Shown here: one piece after another, positions 17,974 to 26,115 of the stretch
Layout of the letters: each line of letters begins with the position of its first letter
Position numbering within the stretch: the first letter of the stretch is position 1
Source: an uncultured Lachnospiraceae bacterium
Lineage (GTDB): Bacteria; Bacillota; Clostridia; Lachnospirales; Lachnospiraceae
Direction: 5' to 3'
Assembly (NCBI GenBank): GCA_905235745.1
Contig: CAJOMN010000001.1
Coordinates: 1-64,000, forward strand
Length of the DNA stretch: 64,000 bases
Translations under genes and position numbers: made by a program
Notes under the pieces: generated by a model
What the model saw: the letters and a program-made list of their open reading frames with translations, nothing else
Databases searched by the model: none
What the model was told of the DNA's origin: nothing

Positions 17974-19054
17974 ACAACGTAAGCATCGGCTGTAATACAG
18001 CCATTATGATGATGCCCGTGATAACAGCAAGTATCACGATTATAACAGGCTCCGCAACTGCCGTTATGTGTTCCGCCGCACGGGAAGCTTCTTCCTCATA
18101 GTATTCCGCTATAGTCTCAAGCATATCTTCAAGCGCGCCGGTCTCTTCACCGATCGATATCATATGGATGACCATAGGTGGAAACAATCCGGACATACTG
18201 ACAGGCTTTGACAGGGCAACGCCTTGTTCCACCTGTTCTTCTGCATCATATACTGCCCGTCTCAGCAGGATGTTGCCGTCCATTGAGTCACCGGTTATCT
18301 CAAGCGCCTCTCCCATAGGTATGCCGCTTTGAAGAAGAGTGGACAAAGTTCCCGCAAACATCGCGCAGCACATATCGGTCCGCATCCGTCCGGACAGCGG
18401 CATCCAAAGCTTCAGTTTCCCGAATAATACCTGGCCGCTTTCGGTATGCGAATACAGGATGACGGCCGCGATGATGACGGCGGCAATTATCGCAAGGAGC
18501 CACCAGTACTTCACGAAGAAATCCGACACCGATATCACCGCCTGCGTGAGCGCTGGCATCTCTACATCAGTTTCCCCGAACATCTCCATAAAGTTGGGAA
18601 CAATAAATGCAAGCATCGCGATTATGATACATACCGCCACGCCGAAAACTGCCAGGGGATACAGTGTCGCTCTCCTGACTGTCCGGCTCAGCTTATCTTC
18701 CTTCTCAAACCATACCGCCATCTTGTCAAACGCGGTATCAAGCGTACCGGATGATTCTCCCGAATCGACAACATCCGCAAGGATCGGAGGGAATACCCGC
18801 TCCCTGCGCATTGCGGAGGATAACGTCTCACCTCTTCCGAGCTCATCGGCCATCCTCGCCGCAGCGCTGCCAAGCGCCCTGTTCTCGGTCTGCTCGCTCA
18901 TCATCTGAAGTGTGTTGATGGCGCTCACGCCTGCCTTCAGTATAGTTGCGCACTGTCGGCAGAACACGGCATGATCCCTTGCGCCGACCCCCGGCGTCCG
19001 GACCTTCTTCTCTTTTCCGTCAGGATCAATGACCCTGTAAGTGTATGATGGCAT
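17951..19054 (-). CDS. Type II secretion/type IV pilus platform protein (GspF/PilC family)
   Basis: The 367-residue protein has the duplicated GspF architecture: two cytoplasmic helical domains (around residues 28-125 with GETLSSAM..RVFPPILADVVDSGESSG; and 230-330 with SGIPMGEALEIT and FPPMVIHMISIGEETG), each followed by membrane helices. It would be the inner-membrane platform for a pilus or pseudopilus. It is followed directly by a prepilin peptidase, but no PilB/PilT ATPase, pilin or PilM-O genes are present, so the rest of the machine must lie elsewhere. ATG 19054 has a GGGG-type ribosome site. Confidence 0.88.
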   Translation of the reverse strand: MPSYTYRVIDPDGKEKKVRTPGVGARDHAVFCRQCATILKAGVSAINTLQMMSEQTENRALGSAAARMADELGRGETLSSAMRRERVFPPILADVVDSGESSGTLDTAFDKMAVWFEKEDKLSRTVRRATLYPLAVFGVAVCIIIAMLAFIVPNFMEMFGETDVEMPALTQAVISVSDFFVKYWWLLAIIAAVIIAAVILYSHTESGQVLFGKLKLWMPLSGRMRTDMCCAMFAGTLSTLLQSGIPMGEALEITGDSMDGNILLRRAVYDAEEQVEQGVALSKPVSMSGLFPPMVIHMISIGEETGALEDMLETIAEYYEEEASRAAEHITAVAEPVIIVILAVITGIIIMAVLQPMLTLYDSIDRL

Positions 19055-19071
19055 ATGATCATCGCCCCTTT

Positions 19072-20151
19072 TTACTGCCCCGCCTCATCCGGAGCACTGT
19101 TATCGGCATCTGCGTCAATTACCTCCATCGTGGCGGGAACCGTCTCGATATCTCCCTGAGTCAGATACGCCTCGCGAAGCGCAGGCACGAACGAGGCATA
19201 GTCGACCATAGATATATCAAGATCCACATCCCCTTTTACCCCGGGAATGTTGCCCGAATCCGTGTACTGCCACATCGTAAAATCATACAGAAAATCATTC
19301 TCGTCGAGATACTGCGGAGCCCACAGGTCATAGTCCTTGAGTGCCTCAACGTTCAGGTATCTCCGAAGCCAGTTTTCCGACGCATATATCATCGGATAAT
19401 ATCCTTCTTCACTGATGCGGTCACAGAACGCCCTGCATATATCGCTTCGCAGTTCATCCGATATCTCCGTCGTATTGGTCCTTGCATCATCATCGTCCAC
19501 ATATTCCGTATCGAACGCGACAGGATAGGATATCGTATGACCCTCTATAAGCTTCAGGACATATTCAGCCTCATCTTCCGCCTCCTCGACGGTGAGAGCC
19601 TGCGTAAAGAAATACACGCCGATCTTCAGTCCGACCCGCTCGGCATCACTAATGTAGCTCTCGAACTTTTCATCCTTCGCAAGACCGCCGGCAGAGTATC
19701 CGCGATACCCGCAGCGGAGCATTACGAATTCACATCCCGATGCGGCAAGCTCGTCGAAGTTGACCGATCCGTTATGATAGGACAGATCGCATCCGAGATG
19801 GCTTATCTTCTCGCCCTCATCATTGAAATAAGCCATAAAGCCGTTATCAAGCCGGTAGTTTTCCTTCTTGTACGTATTCATGAATATCTTGCCCTCGGTA
19901 AGGGGTCTTTCCGGCACATATACATTTGTAACGTTTATATGGCTCTGCTCCTCAATGACGGTGTTAAGCTCATCGTTAATTGCGGCGATCTCCCTGGAGC
20001 TTTTGACGGATACTATGACCATACCGATCACGATCCCTATGATAAGGCTTGTAAATATGATAAAGACCGTTACCGCCGCGCTCCGTCTTCTGCGCCTTCT
20101 TTTCTGTTTCGGTCTGGCTTCGCCGCGGTATACTCTCTGCTCTTCTTCCAC
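19072..20151 (-). CDS. Membrane-anchored GH25 lysozyme
   Basis: 359 residues: a basic cytoplasmic start (KRRRRRR), one membrane helix at about 25-48, a short extracellular stem, then a GH25 muramidase domain (about 117-320). Active-site residues are visible: D122 in GCDLSYHN, D214 and E216 in AFDTEY, and D308/D310 near the end of the barrel. It would hydrolyse peptidoglycan while tethered to the membrane. The start is GTG 20151 with GGGGG upstream. It lies 13 bases after a response regulator gene and next to pilus genes, which suggests wall opening for surface assembly (inference). Confidence 0.88.
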   Translation of the reverse strand: MEEEQRVYRGEARPKQKRRRRRRSAAVTVFIIFTSLIIGIVIGMVIVSVKSSREIAAINDELNTVIEEQSHINVTNVYVPERPLTEGKIFMNTYKKENYRLDNGFMAYFNDEGEKISHLGCDLSYHNGSVNFDELAASGCEFVMLRCGYRGYSAGGLAKDEKFESYISDAERVGLKIGVYFFTQALTVEEAEDEAEYVLKLIEGHTISYPVAFDTEYVDDDDARTNTTEISDELRSDICRAFCDRISEEGYYPMIYASENWLRRYLNVEALKDYDLWAPQYLDENDFLYDFTMWQYTDSGNIPGVKGDVDLDISMVDYASFVPALREAYLTQGDIETVPATMEVIDADADNSAPDEAGQ

Positions 20152-20164
20152 TTATATCCCCCTG

Positions 20165-20854
20165 TTACCGGCTCTTATTGAGCACATCCCTTACCCGGTC
20201 GACAAGCTCGGCAGTAAAGAACGTCTCTTCCATTACTATCGCGATCGTGCCTTCCGACCTTATGGAGGGCGCTATCGATTCATATACTTTCTGCGGCTCG
20301 TTTCCGGACGCATCCCTGCCTATTATGAACAGATCCGGGTGATGCTCCCTGATGTATTCGACGGCCGATAATGTATTTCTCGTGACTTTGACTTTGTAAT
20401 TGTTCTCCAGAAGTGTATCGCGCATCATTTTCAGATGGGATACATCATCATCAACTATCAGGACTTCCGCAACGGAAGCATTACGGCCGCGTTCCTCAAA
20501 TACCTTTTCTATCCGCTGGATTATCTCCTCGCTCGGAGTGGTCTTGACAATATATCCCGCAGCGCCTTTTGCCATAAGTTCCCGGACAAGATTGGGATTG
20601 GTCACTCCCGACAGGAACACGACAGGAATGTCCTTCATTTCGGGCTTCTTGAGCAGTTCGTCAAAGGCCTGCAGACCGTTGACAACAGGCATTTCGATAT
20701 CAAGGAGGATCAGATCGGCATCATAGCCGGTCATTTTCTCAACAAAACGATAGCCCGCATTTTCAGTGACAACATCATACTTATCCTCGAGATACTTTTT
20801 CAGTATCTTGAGTGTCATTATATCGTCATCAACTATGAGAATTCTTTTCTTCAT
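20165..20854 (-). CDS. Tandem receiver-domain protein (second receiver degenerate)
   Basis: 229 residues with two CheY-like receivers and no output domain. The first (1-120) is canonical: acidic DDD at 9-11, phosphoacceptor D52 in LLDIEMP, Ser82 in FLSG and Lys104. The second (about 130-229) keeps DDD at 135-137, but the acceptor position is Gly179 (LFIIGRD), so it cannot be phosphorylated in the usual way. It could act by protein-protein contacts. It sits 15 bases after the 440-residue receiver protein, in the same operon as bactofilin. No histidine kinase is nearby. Confidence 0.85.
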   Translation of the reverse strand: MKKRILIVDDDIMTLKILKKYLEDKYDVVTENAGYRFVEKMTGYDADLILLDIEMPVVNGLQAFDELLKKPEMKDIPVVFLSGVTNPNLVRELMAKGAAGYIVKTTPSEEIIQRIEKVFEERGRNASVAEVLIVDDDVSHLKMMRDTLLENNYKVKVTRNTLSAVEYIREHHPDLFIIGRDASGNEPQKVYESIAPSIRSEGTIAIVMEETFFTAELVDRVRDVLNKSR

Positions 20855-20869
20855 ATCCCTTATCCTCAG

Positions 20870-22192
20870 TCAGCGCTCAAAAAAACCATCCACTGCCTCT
20901 ACGATCTTGCCCTGGCTTACAGGCTTGTTAAGTATGCCGTATACATGTGGGCCGGCAAGGTTGTCGTGCGGCCCCGTGTATCTTTCGTCAACAATGAACA
21001 TTACCGCGATATTGGCACATCCCGGCTGCATCCGTATCGATGCGAGCGTTGCAAGTCCGCTCATTCCGGTCAGTACCGGGTTGATTATGAGAAGATCTAT
21101 GTGGGTCCTTACAATAAAATCGATCGCTTTGATCCCGCTGTCAAACGCCACAACGTTGTATTTACGCGTCAGGAACAAGGTGCACAGCTTTCTCGTCTTG
21201 ACATCATCGTCTACGACCGCGATACTCATCTTCGTATGATCAAATCCGGAGGACAGCCTGTTCTTCGGGCGATCTTCCATCCGGGCAACACCCTGTGCGC
21301 TGTATGCGCCGGATGGATCGCTGGCAGCCTTCTGCCTTAAGGCATCTATAGTTCTGGCAACATCGTCTTCGGCGTTTGCATCAAGGCGCTTTCTGGCCTG
21401 CGTTCCGGAAAGCTGTGCCTCTGCCTGCATATCCCTTGCTATCCTGCCGACGCGCTCATCAATCTCCACGTTCCGCACCGGGGTAGTGTCAGTAACCGCC
21501 GGCTGCCTGTACTCAGTCCTGTTCCTTTTCTCTCTTCTGTTTCTTTCCGTAAAGTACAGATCGACATCATCATCGTCATCGACACCATCGGGCTTTTGGG
21601 CATTCTCAAGAAGCTCCCTGATCTGTCTGACTCTTTGCTGACCGCGTTCCAGTGCAGCTTCAAGATTCCGGGCTCTCGTCTCCATATCAAGGACAACGGC
21701 ACGCTGCTTACCGTCCCCGTCCGGCGCCGGAACCGTGTGCCCAATCAGACGGTCGATACTCTTTGTCTCCTCATAGACGGCCTCTTCCGGCTCGGCAGCA
21801 AATTCCGCCGCTTCGATCGCTTCAGTGATCACATCAAACAGCCGTTCTTCATCGACTGCGCCTTCATAGAATGTCACATCTCCGATCTCAAGGAACTCAA
21901 GGCTCTTCTCACTGAATTCATCATCCGTCATTACGATGACCGGTGTCGCGGCTATAGCTTCGTCGCCCGATTTGTTTACCATCCAGTCATATACATACAG
22001 ACCGAAGCTTTTCGGATCGTCTCCGTCCAGTATTACAAGATCGGGCGGATCCGCACCGTCCTTCCGGATAAGATCAAGTACTCCTTCCCTCGGGGAGTAG
22101 GCATCTGTTTGTATATAATCAGGAATGATATCGGAGATACTCTCCAGCCTTGTGCTGTCGTCATCGATAATAACGATGCGTAGGTCTGACAT
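20870..22192 (-). CDS. Receiver-linker-receiver protein
   Basis: 440 residues. The N-terminal receiver (1-130) has IIDDD and acceptor D56 in LVILDGDD. A charged linker of about 190 residues follows, with a predicted coiled coil (ETRARNLEAALERGQQ) and low-complexity stretches. The C-terminal receiver (about 320-440) has AVVDDD, but its acceptor is Asn371 (LLIINPVL). Thus, like the next gene, it pairs one normal with one altered receiver. AAGGAG precedes ATG 22192. It begins right at the end of the bactofilin gene. No DNA-binding or enzymatic output is visible. Confidence 0.82.
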   Translation of the reverse strand: MSDLRIVIIDDDSTRLESISDIIPDYIQTDAYSPREGVLDLIRKDGADPPDLVILDGDDPKSFGLYVYDWMVNKSGDEAIAATPVIVMTDDEFSEKSLEFLEIGDVTFYEGAVDEERLFDVITEAIEAAEFAAEPEEAVYEETKSIDRLIGHTVPAPDGDGKQRAVVLDMETRARNLEAALERGQQRVRQIRELLENAQKPDGVDDDDDVDLYFTERNRREKRNRTEYRQPAVTDTTPVRNVEIDERVGRIARDMQAEAQLSGTQARKRLDANAEDDVARTIDALRQKAASDPSGAYSAQGVARMEDRPKNRLSSGFDHTKMSIAVVDDDVKTRKLCTLFLTRKYNVVAFDSGIKAIDFIVRTHIDLLIINPVLTGMSGLATLASIRMQPGCANIAVMFIVDERYTGPHDNLAGPHVYGILNKPVSQGKIVEAVDGFFER

Positions 22193-22194
22193 AT

Positions 22195-22665
22195 CTACTG
22201 CTCCTTCTTACCGTTTTCAGGCGCTTCCTTTTCGGGCTGCGGCACCGCTTTCTCCGGCACCCGCGCTTCCGTGATCCTGAACCTTCCGCCCTTTTTGGAT
22301 TTGGCTCTGTCGATATTCATGTTGCACTTGCCCTGGAATACCGACTGCTCATCTATCAGTATCTTCCCGGTTGTAATATCCCCGTATACCTCGCCGGTAG
22401 GTTCGATATTCGTCTTGTCGCTTACCGTCAGGTTGCCGTCTACAACGCCCGCTATGACAATATTTTCCGCGATGACATTTCCCTCTATCTGCCCGCTTGG
22501 GGACAGTACGACCGTTCCGTCCGCGCACACGCCTCCTATGATCTTACCGTCGATCCTGACCGATGAATGTGTGATGAGAGTGCCTTCTACCCTGGTATCG
22601 CTCCCGACAAACGTGGATATCGATGTCTGATTGACCTTAACCTTATTGTCTTCCTTAAAGAACAT
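22195..22665 (-). CDS. Bactofilin (polymer-forming cytoskeletal protein)
   Basis: 156 residues with the DUF583 beta-helix core (about 15-115), with turns such as ISTFVGSDTRVEGTL and GGVCADGTVVLSPSGQIEGNV, and a disordered charged tail. Bactofilins self-assemble into filaments that place cell-wall enzymes, shape determinants or surface structures. It follows the M23-like gene by three bases, the pairing known from other bacteria where bactofilin and an M23 protein act together in cell shape. Here the partner appears enzymatically inactive, and receiver proteins follow. Confidence 0.9.
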   Translation of the reverse strand: MFFKEDNKVKVNQTSISTFVGSDTRVEGTLITHSSVRIDGKIIGGVCADGTVVLSPSGQIEGNVIAENIVIAGVVDGNLTVSDKTNIEPTGEVYGDITTGKILIDEQSVFQGKCNMNIDRAKSKKGGRFRITEARVPEKAVPQPEKEAPENGKKEQ

Positions 22666-22667
22666 TT

Positions 22668-23456
22668 TTATTCCTCCGCTTCCTGCCTTATCATCGTTTC
22701 CGGATCGATAAACTCTCCGTTCTGCTTGATCTCGTAAGCAACATATCCGCCCTCGGTGAGAACCGCCAGAACATCGTTCTTGGCAACTGTATCTCCTTCT
22801 TCGATCGAAACGTCGCCGTTCATCTTATAATATGTCACATATCCGTTCCCGTGATCTATAACTATTCCTCTGTTATAAAACGGATTCCCGTCATCGGAAT
22901 CCACGTGCGTTATTGTGCCGTCCGCGGCGGCAGCAACTACGGCACCTTTTGTTGTCAGAAATACAAGCCCGCTCGTCTGTCCACCCGTAGAATCCTTGTA
23001 GGGATCTTCTATGAGGATGGCTTTGGCGTTCTTAACGGGGATCTCATCCGGGATCAGTGCCCTCTCGGCTTCAAGCGCCTCCTCTTCCTCACGCTTTGAA
23101 ATGGTGTCCTCTATCTTCTCGAATATTTCCTTGTCCGCTTCCACCTGATCCGTAAGCGCCGATATCGTACTCTCAAGCTCATTATTGGTTGCCTTAAGCT
23201 CTCCCGCCGTCTGTTCGGCCGCTTCAAGAGAACTCCTGAGATTACGGTTATGGTAGATCATTGAGACTATCAGCCCGATGATTATAATGCCGGTCGCCAC
23301 GGCACCGGTGATCAGCTGCAGCAGATGGTCATAGGTTATTTCCACGGTCTTGGCCGAATCCGATGAATTGGGGATCAGCAGCATCGTAAATCCCGTGGTT
23401 CTGCGCTTTGTATCAGCCCTCTTATTATTATCTCTTTTCCATTTATTCCAGTTCAA
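22668..23456 (-). CDS. M23/LytM-like membrane protein lacking zinc ligands
   Basis: 262 residues: basic N-terminus, a membrane helix at about 50-70, a coiled coil (about 75-125), and a C-terminal LytM-like beta domain (about 165-262). The fold markers DHGNGY and KNDVLAVL..GGYVAYEIKQNGEFIDPE are recognisable. The zinc ligands are gone: the HxH region reads YYKMNG and the final His-containing strand reads VAYEI. It is therefore probably a scaffold or activator rather than a peptidase. The frame appears to begin at TTG 23456 with GGGAG nine bases upstream, overlapping the previous gene by 14 bases. Confidence 0.78.
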   Translation of the reverse strand: MNWNKWKRDNNKRADTKRRTTGFTMLLIPNSSDSAKTVEITYDHLLQLITGAVATGIIIIGLIVSMIYHNRNLRSSLEAAEQTAGELKATNNELESTISALTDQVEADKEIFEKIEDTISKREEEEALEAERALIPDEIPVKNAKAILIEDPYKDSTGGQTSGLVFLTTKGAVVAAAADGTITHVDSDDGNPFYNRGIVIDHGNGYVTYYKMNGDVSIEEGDTVAKNDVLAVLTEGGYVAYEIKQNGEFIDPETMIRQEAEE

Positions 23457-24504
23457 GCTTCATATCTCCCGATTTGATCCATCCGCGTCTTCTCATGAAT
23501 TCGGAAATACCAAGGGACAGTGCGGCCGGAAGCAGAAAATGCAACACGATGATCTTGATGACAACGACAGCCGCGCTCTCTCCCGCCGCTGTCATGTCCT
23601 GATATGTCATAAGCTGTCCCACAAGACCGCTTGTTCCCATTCCCGAGCCTGTCGCGTTGTTTGTCATTTTGAATACAACAGTGCCGACCGGACCTAAGAG
23701 TGCGGAACTGATTATCGCCGGAAGCCATATTACCGGTTTCTTCATGATATTCGGAACCTGAAGCATGCTCGTCCCTAGTCCCTGCGCGAACAGACCTCCC
23801 CATCCGTTTTCCTTAAATGACGCGACGGCAAAGCCGACCATATTGGCACAGCACCCTACGGTCGCAGCTCCGGCTGCCAGACCGGACAGGTTGAGTATCA
23901 GTCCAAGCGCCGCCGAGCTTATCGGCAGGGTCAGTACCATGCCCATGATAACAGATACGAGTATCCCCATGAGAAGCGGCTGTCTCTCGGTGCTCCAGTT
24001 TACGATCCCGCCAAGCCACGTCATGAATCCCGATATCGGTGGTCCGAGAAGTATCCCCGCAACGGCTCCCGACAGTATCGTGACCGACGGAGTGACCAGA
24101 ATATCAAGCTTTGTCCTTCCCGCGACCAGCCGTCCGAGAGTGATCCCGACGAGTGCTGCTATATAAGCGCCGAGCGGTTCTCCGGGTCCCTTATATACGA
24201 TCGCTCCGTCAACAAGTATCGTTCCCGCGATTATGCTGCTCGCAAACGCACCGATCATTCCGCAGACCGCAGCCGAGAAGATTACGAGAGGCTTTTCACG
24301 AAACCTGACCGCAACCCCGCAGCCGATACCGGCTCCGGTAATGCTGCTCGCGACCTGTCCCGTAACTACGAGATATGTCCCGATAACACCCGGGATATAC
24401 GAACCGACCTGCTTGATGATCGTTCCGATGATCAGCGTCGCAAACAGACCGAGCGCCATTCCGGACAGCCCGTCTATAAATATATAGTTAAGCACTTTCT
24501 TCAT
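23443..24504 (-). CDS. PTS EIIC-type permease (PTS_EIIC_2 family)
   Basis: A 353-residue protein with about ten membrane segments and glycine-rich loops (FIDGLSGMALGLFATLI, NNATGSGMGTSGLVGQ), matching the stand-alone PTS_EIIC_2 family. No EIIA, EIIB or HPr gene is nearby, so sugar phosphotransfer is not shown and the substrate is unknown. I start it at ATG 24504 (MKKVLNYIF), with AGGT upstream, rather than at the longest frame start 24615, which adds 37 residues of non-membrane sequence. Its end overlaps the M23-like gene. Confidence 0.8.
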   Translation of the reverse strand: MKKVLNYIFIDGLSGMALGLFATLIIGTIIKQVGSYIPGVIGTYLVVTGQVASSITGAGIGCGVAVRFREKPLVIFSAAVCGMIGAFASSIIAGTILVDGAIVYKGPGEPLGAYIAALVGITLGRLVAGRTKLDILVTPSVTILSGAVAGILLGPPISGFMTWLGGIVNWSTERQPLLMGILVSVIMGMVLTLPISSAALGLILNLSGLAAGAATVGCCANMVGFAVASFKENGWGGLFAQGLGTSMLQVPNIMKKPVIWLPAIISSALLGPVGTVVFKMTNNATGSGMGTSGLVGQLMTYQDMTAAGESAAVVVIKIIVLHFLLPAALSLGISEFMRRRGWIKSGDMKLELE

Positions 24505-24623
24505 AATATAATACCTGCCAATTCCCGGACACCGATCCTTCATTATCGAAGTTCCGGGATCCGTGTTCAACACACGCCTGTCATATAGTTTACTATCATG
24601 AGAACGATTTTTCAAACTTTTTA

Positions 24624-24652
24624 TTTACAACCGCTTATTGATATGATAATAT
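24624..24652 (+). promoter_or_regulatory. Candidate promoter of the cold-shock gene
   Basis: TTTACA (24624-24629), a 17-base spacer and TAATAT (24647-24652; an overlapping GATAAT also exists). The leader then contains a small inverted repeat GTGTA/TACAC and the ribosome site GGAGGT at 24694-24699. Confidence 0.45.
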
Positions 24653-24705
24653 TGGTAAGTGTATTTTTTACACAGGCTATTTGTTTATTTTTCGGAGGTA
24701 TCTCA

Positions 24706-24903
24706 ATGAAAGGTACAGTTAAATGGTTTAACAACCAGAAAGGTTACGGATTCATTTGTGACGAGCAGGGCAATGACGTATTTGTGCATTACTCCGGAAT
24801 CAGCGCAGAAGGCTTCAAATCTCTTGAAGAGGGAGCTGCTGTTGAGTTTGATGTAGTCAACGGTGAGAAGGGACCTCAGGCAACAAACGTAACAAAGTTA
24901 TAA
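24706..24903 (+). CDS. Cold-shock protein (CspA family)
   Basis: A 65-residue single cold-shock domain that binds single-stranded nucleic acid and melts RNA structure. RNP1 (KGYGFI) and RNP2 (VFVHY) are both present, and the protein starts [11 protein letters not shown]. The longer open frame from 24598 adds 36 residues that do not belong to the family; ATG 24706 with GGAGGT seven bases upstream is the true start. It is transcribed alone on the plus strand and ends at a bidirectional terminator shared with the HD-GYP gene. Confidence 0.95.
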   Translation: MKGTVKWFNNQKGYGFICDEQGNDVFVHYSGISAEGFKSLEEGAAVEFDVVNGEKGPQATNVTKL

Positions 24904-24964
24904 TCTCCGTAACGTGTGCCTCATTTACTGCATTAGCATATATAAGGTAATTTATAGGGATTAT

Positions 24965-24996
24965 AAAAAAGGAGCCGCGCAGCGGTTCCTTTTTTA
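24965..24996. terminator. Bidirectional terminator between csp and the HD-GYP gene
   Basis: GGAGCCGC (24971-24978), loop GCA, GCGGTTCC (24982-24989), flanked by six A on the left and six T on the right, so it works on both strands. It overlaps the stop codon of the minus-strand gene. The three-base loop matches the style of the other hairpin repeats in the window. Confidence 0.9.
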
Positions 24997-26115
24997 CTTC
25001 TGCAGATTGATGATCTGCTGCGAAGCATCCGCATTCTGCTGGAGCTGTCTTCCGATGGAGACCGACGCATCGCGGATATCATTATGGACACGCTGGAATG
25101 CAGCCACAACCTGCGGGTCGAACTGTATCCCGGCCTCCTGTGTGATGATGTTGTATGCTTCTTCGTGCGTCTTGGCCTTCTTGTAGCTTCTCTCGGCGAC
25201 AAGCCCGTCATATACATCGGCAACTGCCAGTATCCTTGCCAGTATCGGAATATTGGCGCCGGCAAGCCCGTCGGGATATCCGTTTCCGTCGACTCTCTCA
25301 TGGTGATATTTGCACATCTGGAACGTATAATACAGGAACTTGTTGTTCGGAAGAAGATACGCGTATTTCTGAATGGCGCTCGCGGCCATCGTGGTATGCA
25401 TCTTCATCATTGCGAATTCCTCGTCGGTATATTTGCCGGTCTTCGACAGGACCTCGTCGGGAACCCCGATCTTACCCATATCGTGAAGCCTTGAGCTTAG
25501 AAGTATCAGTTCAAAATCATTGGGATCTATCCCGTAATTGACCCCCGACAGCAGCATCTCCTTGAGCAGTATTTCCATGTATTTGCTGACGCATATGCAG
25601 TGCATTCCCGTATAGGGATCCTTCTGCGATATGAGATCGGTTATTATTCCTATGATGAAATACTCCAGATTCATAGCATTTCTCGCCTGGAAACTGGCGG
25701 TCTGCTGAAGCTGCGAGTTGTATGAATCCATATGTGATTTGTAATCAAGGATATTCGCTTGAAGTTCCAGACGTTTGCGAAGAAGATCGGGGATTATGGG
25801 CTTACGGATAAAATCAACACCGCCGAGTCTGTAGGCTTCCATTTCCGTCGTATTCTCCTTGTCACCCGACAGAAACAGGACGGGAATGCTCTTCATCTTC
25901 TCATTGGCCTTGAGCCTCATCATAAAATCGAATCCGTTAATACCCGGCATTTCAACATCGAGCAATATGAAATCCGGCATGATCGTTGACTTGGCAAGAC
26001 GCTGCAGCGCGGCCTTCGGGCTGCTGATATCGATTACACGGAACTGCCGCTCGAGCGCTTTCTTGGCAACGATCAATTCTGTTTCGTTGTCATCAATGAT
26101 CATTATCGTGTACAT
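24994..26115 (-). CDS. Response regulator with HD-GYP phosphodiesterase domain
   Basis: 373 residues: receiver (1-120; acceptor D53 in LLDVEMP, K105 in RKP), a helical connector, then an HD-GYP domain (about 145-345) with H211-D212 in LHDMGKIG and the GYP motif at 279-281 in HHERVDGNGYPDG. Such proteins hydrolyse cyclic-di-GMP (some act on cGAMP) under control of phosphorylation. It overlaps hisA by 13 bases at the end of the dapA-dapB-hisA operon and is followed at once by a terminator. A GGDEF protein at 54459-55751 is a possible opposing synthase. Confidence 0.9.
   Translation of the reverse strand: MYTIMIIDDNETELIVAKKALERQFRVIDISSPKAALQRLAKSTIMPDFILLDVEMPGINGFDFMMRLKANEKMKSIPVLFLSGDKENTTEMEAYRLGGVDFIRKPIIPDLLRKRLELQANILDYKSHMDSYNSQLQQTASFQARNAMNLEYFIIGIITDLISQKDPYTGMHCICVSKYMEILLKEMLLSGVNYGIDPNDFELILLSSRLHDMGKIGVPDEVLSKTGKYTDEEFAMMKMHTTMAASAIQKYAYLLPNNKFLYYTFQMCKYHHERVDGNGYPDGLAGANIPILARILAVADVYDGLVAERSYKKAKTHEEAYNIITQEAGIQFDPQVVAAFQRVHNDIRDASVSIGRQLQQNADASQQIINLQK

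Noticed and set aside
19045-20181. 378-codon plus-strand frame opposite the GH25 gene
   Set aside because: Complete overlap with a lysozyme gene whose catalytic residues are visible; no independent support.
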